Assembly (NCBI GenBank): GCA_963818985.1
Contig: CAWFUJ010000008.1
Location: forward strand, 62,001 to 126,000
Direction of reading: 5' to 3'
DNA: 64,000 bases
DNA from: JAFEDN01 sp963818985
GTDB lineage: Bacteria; Pseudomonadota; Gammaproteobacteria; Coxiellales; Coxiellaceae
Positions 63,046-64,000 of this stretch are shown here, piece by piece (within the stretch, counting starts at the first letter, position 1; each line of letters starts with the position of its first letter). Under the pieces are notes generated by a model. The model saw only the letters and a list, made by a program, of their open reading frames with translations. It ran no database searches and was not told where the DNA came from. The position numbers and the translations under genes were made by a program.

Positions 63046-64000
63046 ATGGCTAAAATCGCAACCCACATTGATCCAACCGATGAATTTTTTATAGCGAACC
63101 AAGCAGCTCAGCTTGAACAAATAGAAATATTAGACGAGAAGCTGAAGATAATACGGCAAGGCGGTCCTGAATCTGCACGTCATCGTCACCAACAGCAGGG
63201 CAAATTATTTGTCAGAGAGCGAATTGACCAATTACTCGATCTAAACACACCATTTTTAGAGTTGTCGGCTTTGGCGGCTTTGCAAATGTATGATGATGAA
63301 GTTCCAGCAGGTGGTTTAATTACTGGAATCGGCCAAATCAATGGTCAGCAATGCATGATAGTGGGTAATGATGCAACAGTTAAAGGTGGAACTTATTACC
63401 CAATTACCGTTAAGAAACATTTACGTGCGCAAGAAATTGCAGCTGAAAATCATCTGCCCTGCTTGTATTTAGTAGATTCTGGAGGCGCATATTTACCGAA
63501 GCAAGACGAGGTCTTTCCAGACCGTGATCATTTTGGGCGAATTTTCTATAATCAAGCGCATTTGTCTGCAAAAAATATTGCGCAAATTGCGGTGGTGATG
63601 GGCTCATGCACGGCAGGAGGCGCTTATGTTCCCGCCATGGCAGATCAATCAATTATGGTTAAGAATCAAGCGACAATTTTCCTCGGGGGCCCTCCCCTAG
63701 TCAAGGCGGCTACGGGTGAAGAAGTCAGTGCAGAAGAATTAGGTGGCGCCGAGGTTCATTGCCGAATTTCTGGTGTTGCAGACTATTATGCGAACGATGA
63801 TCGAGAAGCTTTAAGCATTGCTCGGCAAATTGTTGCCAATTTAAATCTACGTAAATCGATTAATCTATTGACTCGACAACCATGTGAGCCCATTCATGAT
63901 AGCAAAGAATTACTAGGCATTATCAATACCGATCCAAGAAAACCCTATGATGTTCGTGAAGTAATTGCTCGCTTAGTCGACGGCTCAGAATTTGACGAAT
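63046..64000 (+). CDS. Methylcrotonyl-CoA carboxylase beta subunit, truncated by window end
   Basis: Starts MAKIATHIDPTDEFFIANQA and is open to the window edge (about 318 residues; the family has about 535). The carboxyltransferase core is visible: LFVRERIDQLLD, VKGGTYYPITVKKHLRAQEI, LPCLYLVDSGGAYLPKQDEV, VMGSCTAGGAYVPAM and FLGGPPLVKAATGEEVSAEELGG. The KQDEVFPD loop fits methylcrotonyl- rather than propionyl-CoA carboxylase. Carboxylates 3-methylcrotonyl-CoA with the biotinylated alpha subunit. Third gene of a liu-type operon. Confidence 0.92.
   Translation, partial: MAKIATHIDPTDEFFIANQAAQLEQIEILDEKLKIIRQGGPESARHRHQQQGKLFVRERIDQLLDLNTPFLELSALAALQMYDDEVPAGGLITGIGQINGQQCMIVGNDATVKGGTYYPITVKKHLRAQEIAAENHLPCLYLVDSGGAYLPKQDEVFPDRDHFGRIFYNQAHLSAKNIAQIAVVMGSCTAGGAYVPAMADQSIMVKNQATIFLGGPPLVKAATGEEVSAEELGGAEVHCRISGVADYYANDDREALSIARQIVANLNLRKSINLLTRQPCEPIHDSKELLGIINTDPRKPYDVREVIARLVDGSEFDE

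Overview
The window looks like the chromosome of a host-associated gammaproteobacterium, most likely in the Legionellales (Coxiellaceae/Legionellaceae-like). This is an inference from low-GC coding, an ankyrin-repeat protein, giant coiled-coil proteins, an OTT_1508-like deaminase, and core gene order shared with enteric gammaproteobacteria (dapA-lipoprotein-purC; ftsK-lolA-rarA-serS; convergent infA/clpA). No taxonomic search was possible.

Layout. 1-1355: 3' part of an ankyrin-repeat protein. 1415-3900: bcp, dapA, a short BamC-like lipoprotein, purC and a tRNA-Ser(CGA). The purC stop codon lies inside the tRNA gene. 3882-15110: an 11.2-kb genomic island bounded by a 22-bp perfect direct repeat of the tRNA 3' end. 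A broken P4-type integrase and paired GGGGTA-type arm sites lie at its edges. The island carries a tightly packed operon (TPR-like protein, deaminase, a very large two-ORF protein split by one frameshift). It also holds a decayed minimal type I-F CRISPR-Cas locus (cas7, cas5 and cas6f remnants plus one orphan I-F repeat). 15111-30432: four large paralogous genes with an A-B-linker-coiled-coil architecture, produced by tandem segmental duplication. The duplication scars include copies of a 5' leader and of the 3' end of the neighbouring DUF6159-like membrane gene (30377-31203, itself frameshifted).

31291-63999 is mostly housekeeping: queA-icd; a small membrane protein, a small conserved protein and a GT4 glycosyltransferase; the rimK/aspartoacylase/RimB-like protease operon; ggt; an SDR; an MFS transporter; umuDC; an amino-acid binding protein; the cluster cupin-serS-crcB-rarA-lolA-ftsK; trxB; a secreted GH3 enzyme; a Bcr/CflA transporter; infA opposite a twice-frameshifted clpA; pyrD; a methyltransferase-like protein; and the start of a leucine/isovalerate catabolism operon (isovaleryl-CoA dehydrogenase, thiolase, methylcrotonyl-CoA carboxylase beta subunit running off the edge).

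Three palindromic repeat families (GTCATCCCG type, CTGGATACCGGC type, CCCTCTCCC type) are scattered between the housekeeping genes. Single-base frameshifts affect five genes or gene pairs, including ftsK and clpA. They may be sequence errors, slippage sites or true decay, and raw reads are needed to tell. The best candidates for undescribed biology are the 4541-12942 operon and the duplicated A-B-coiled-coil family at 15254-30432.
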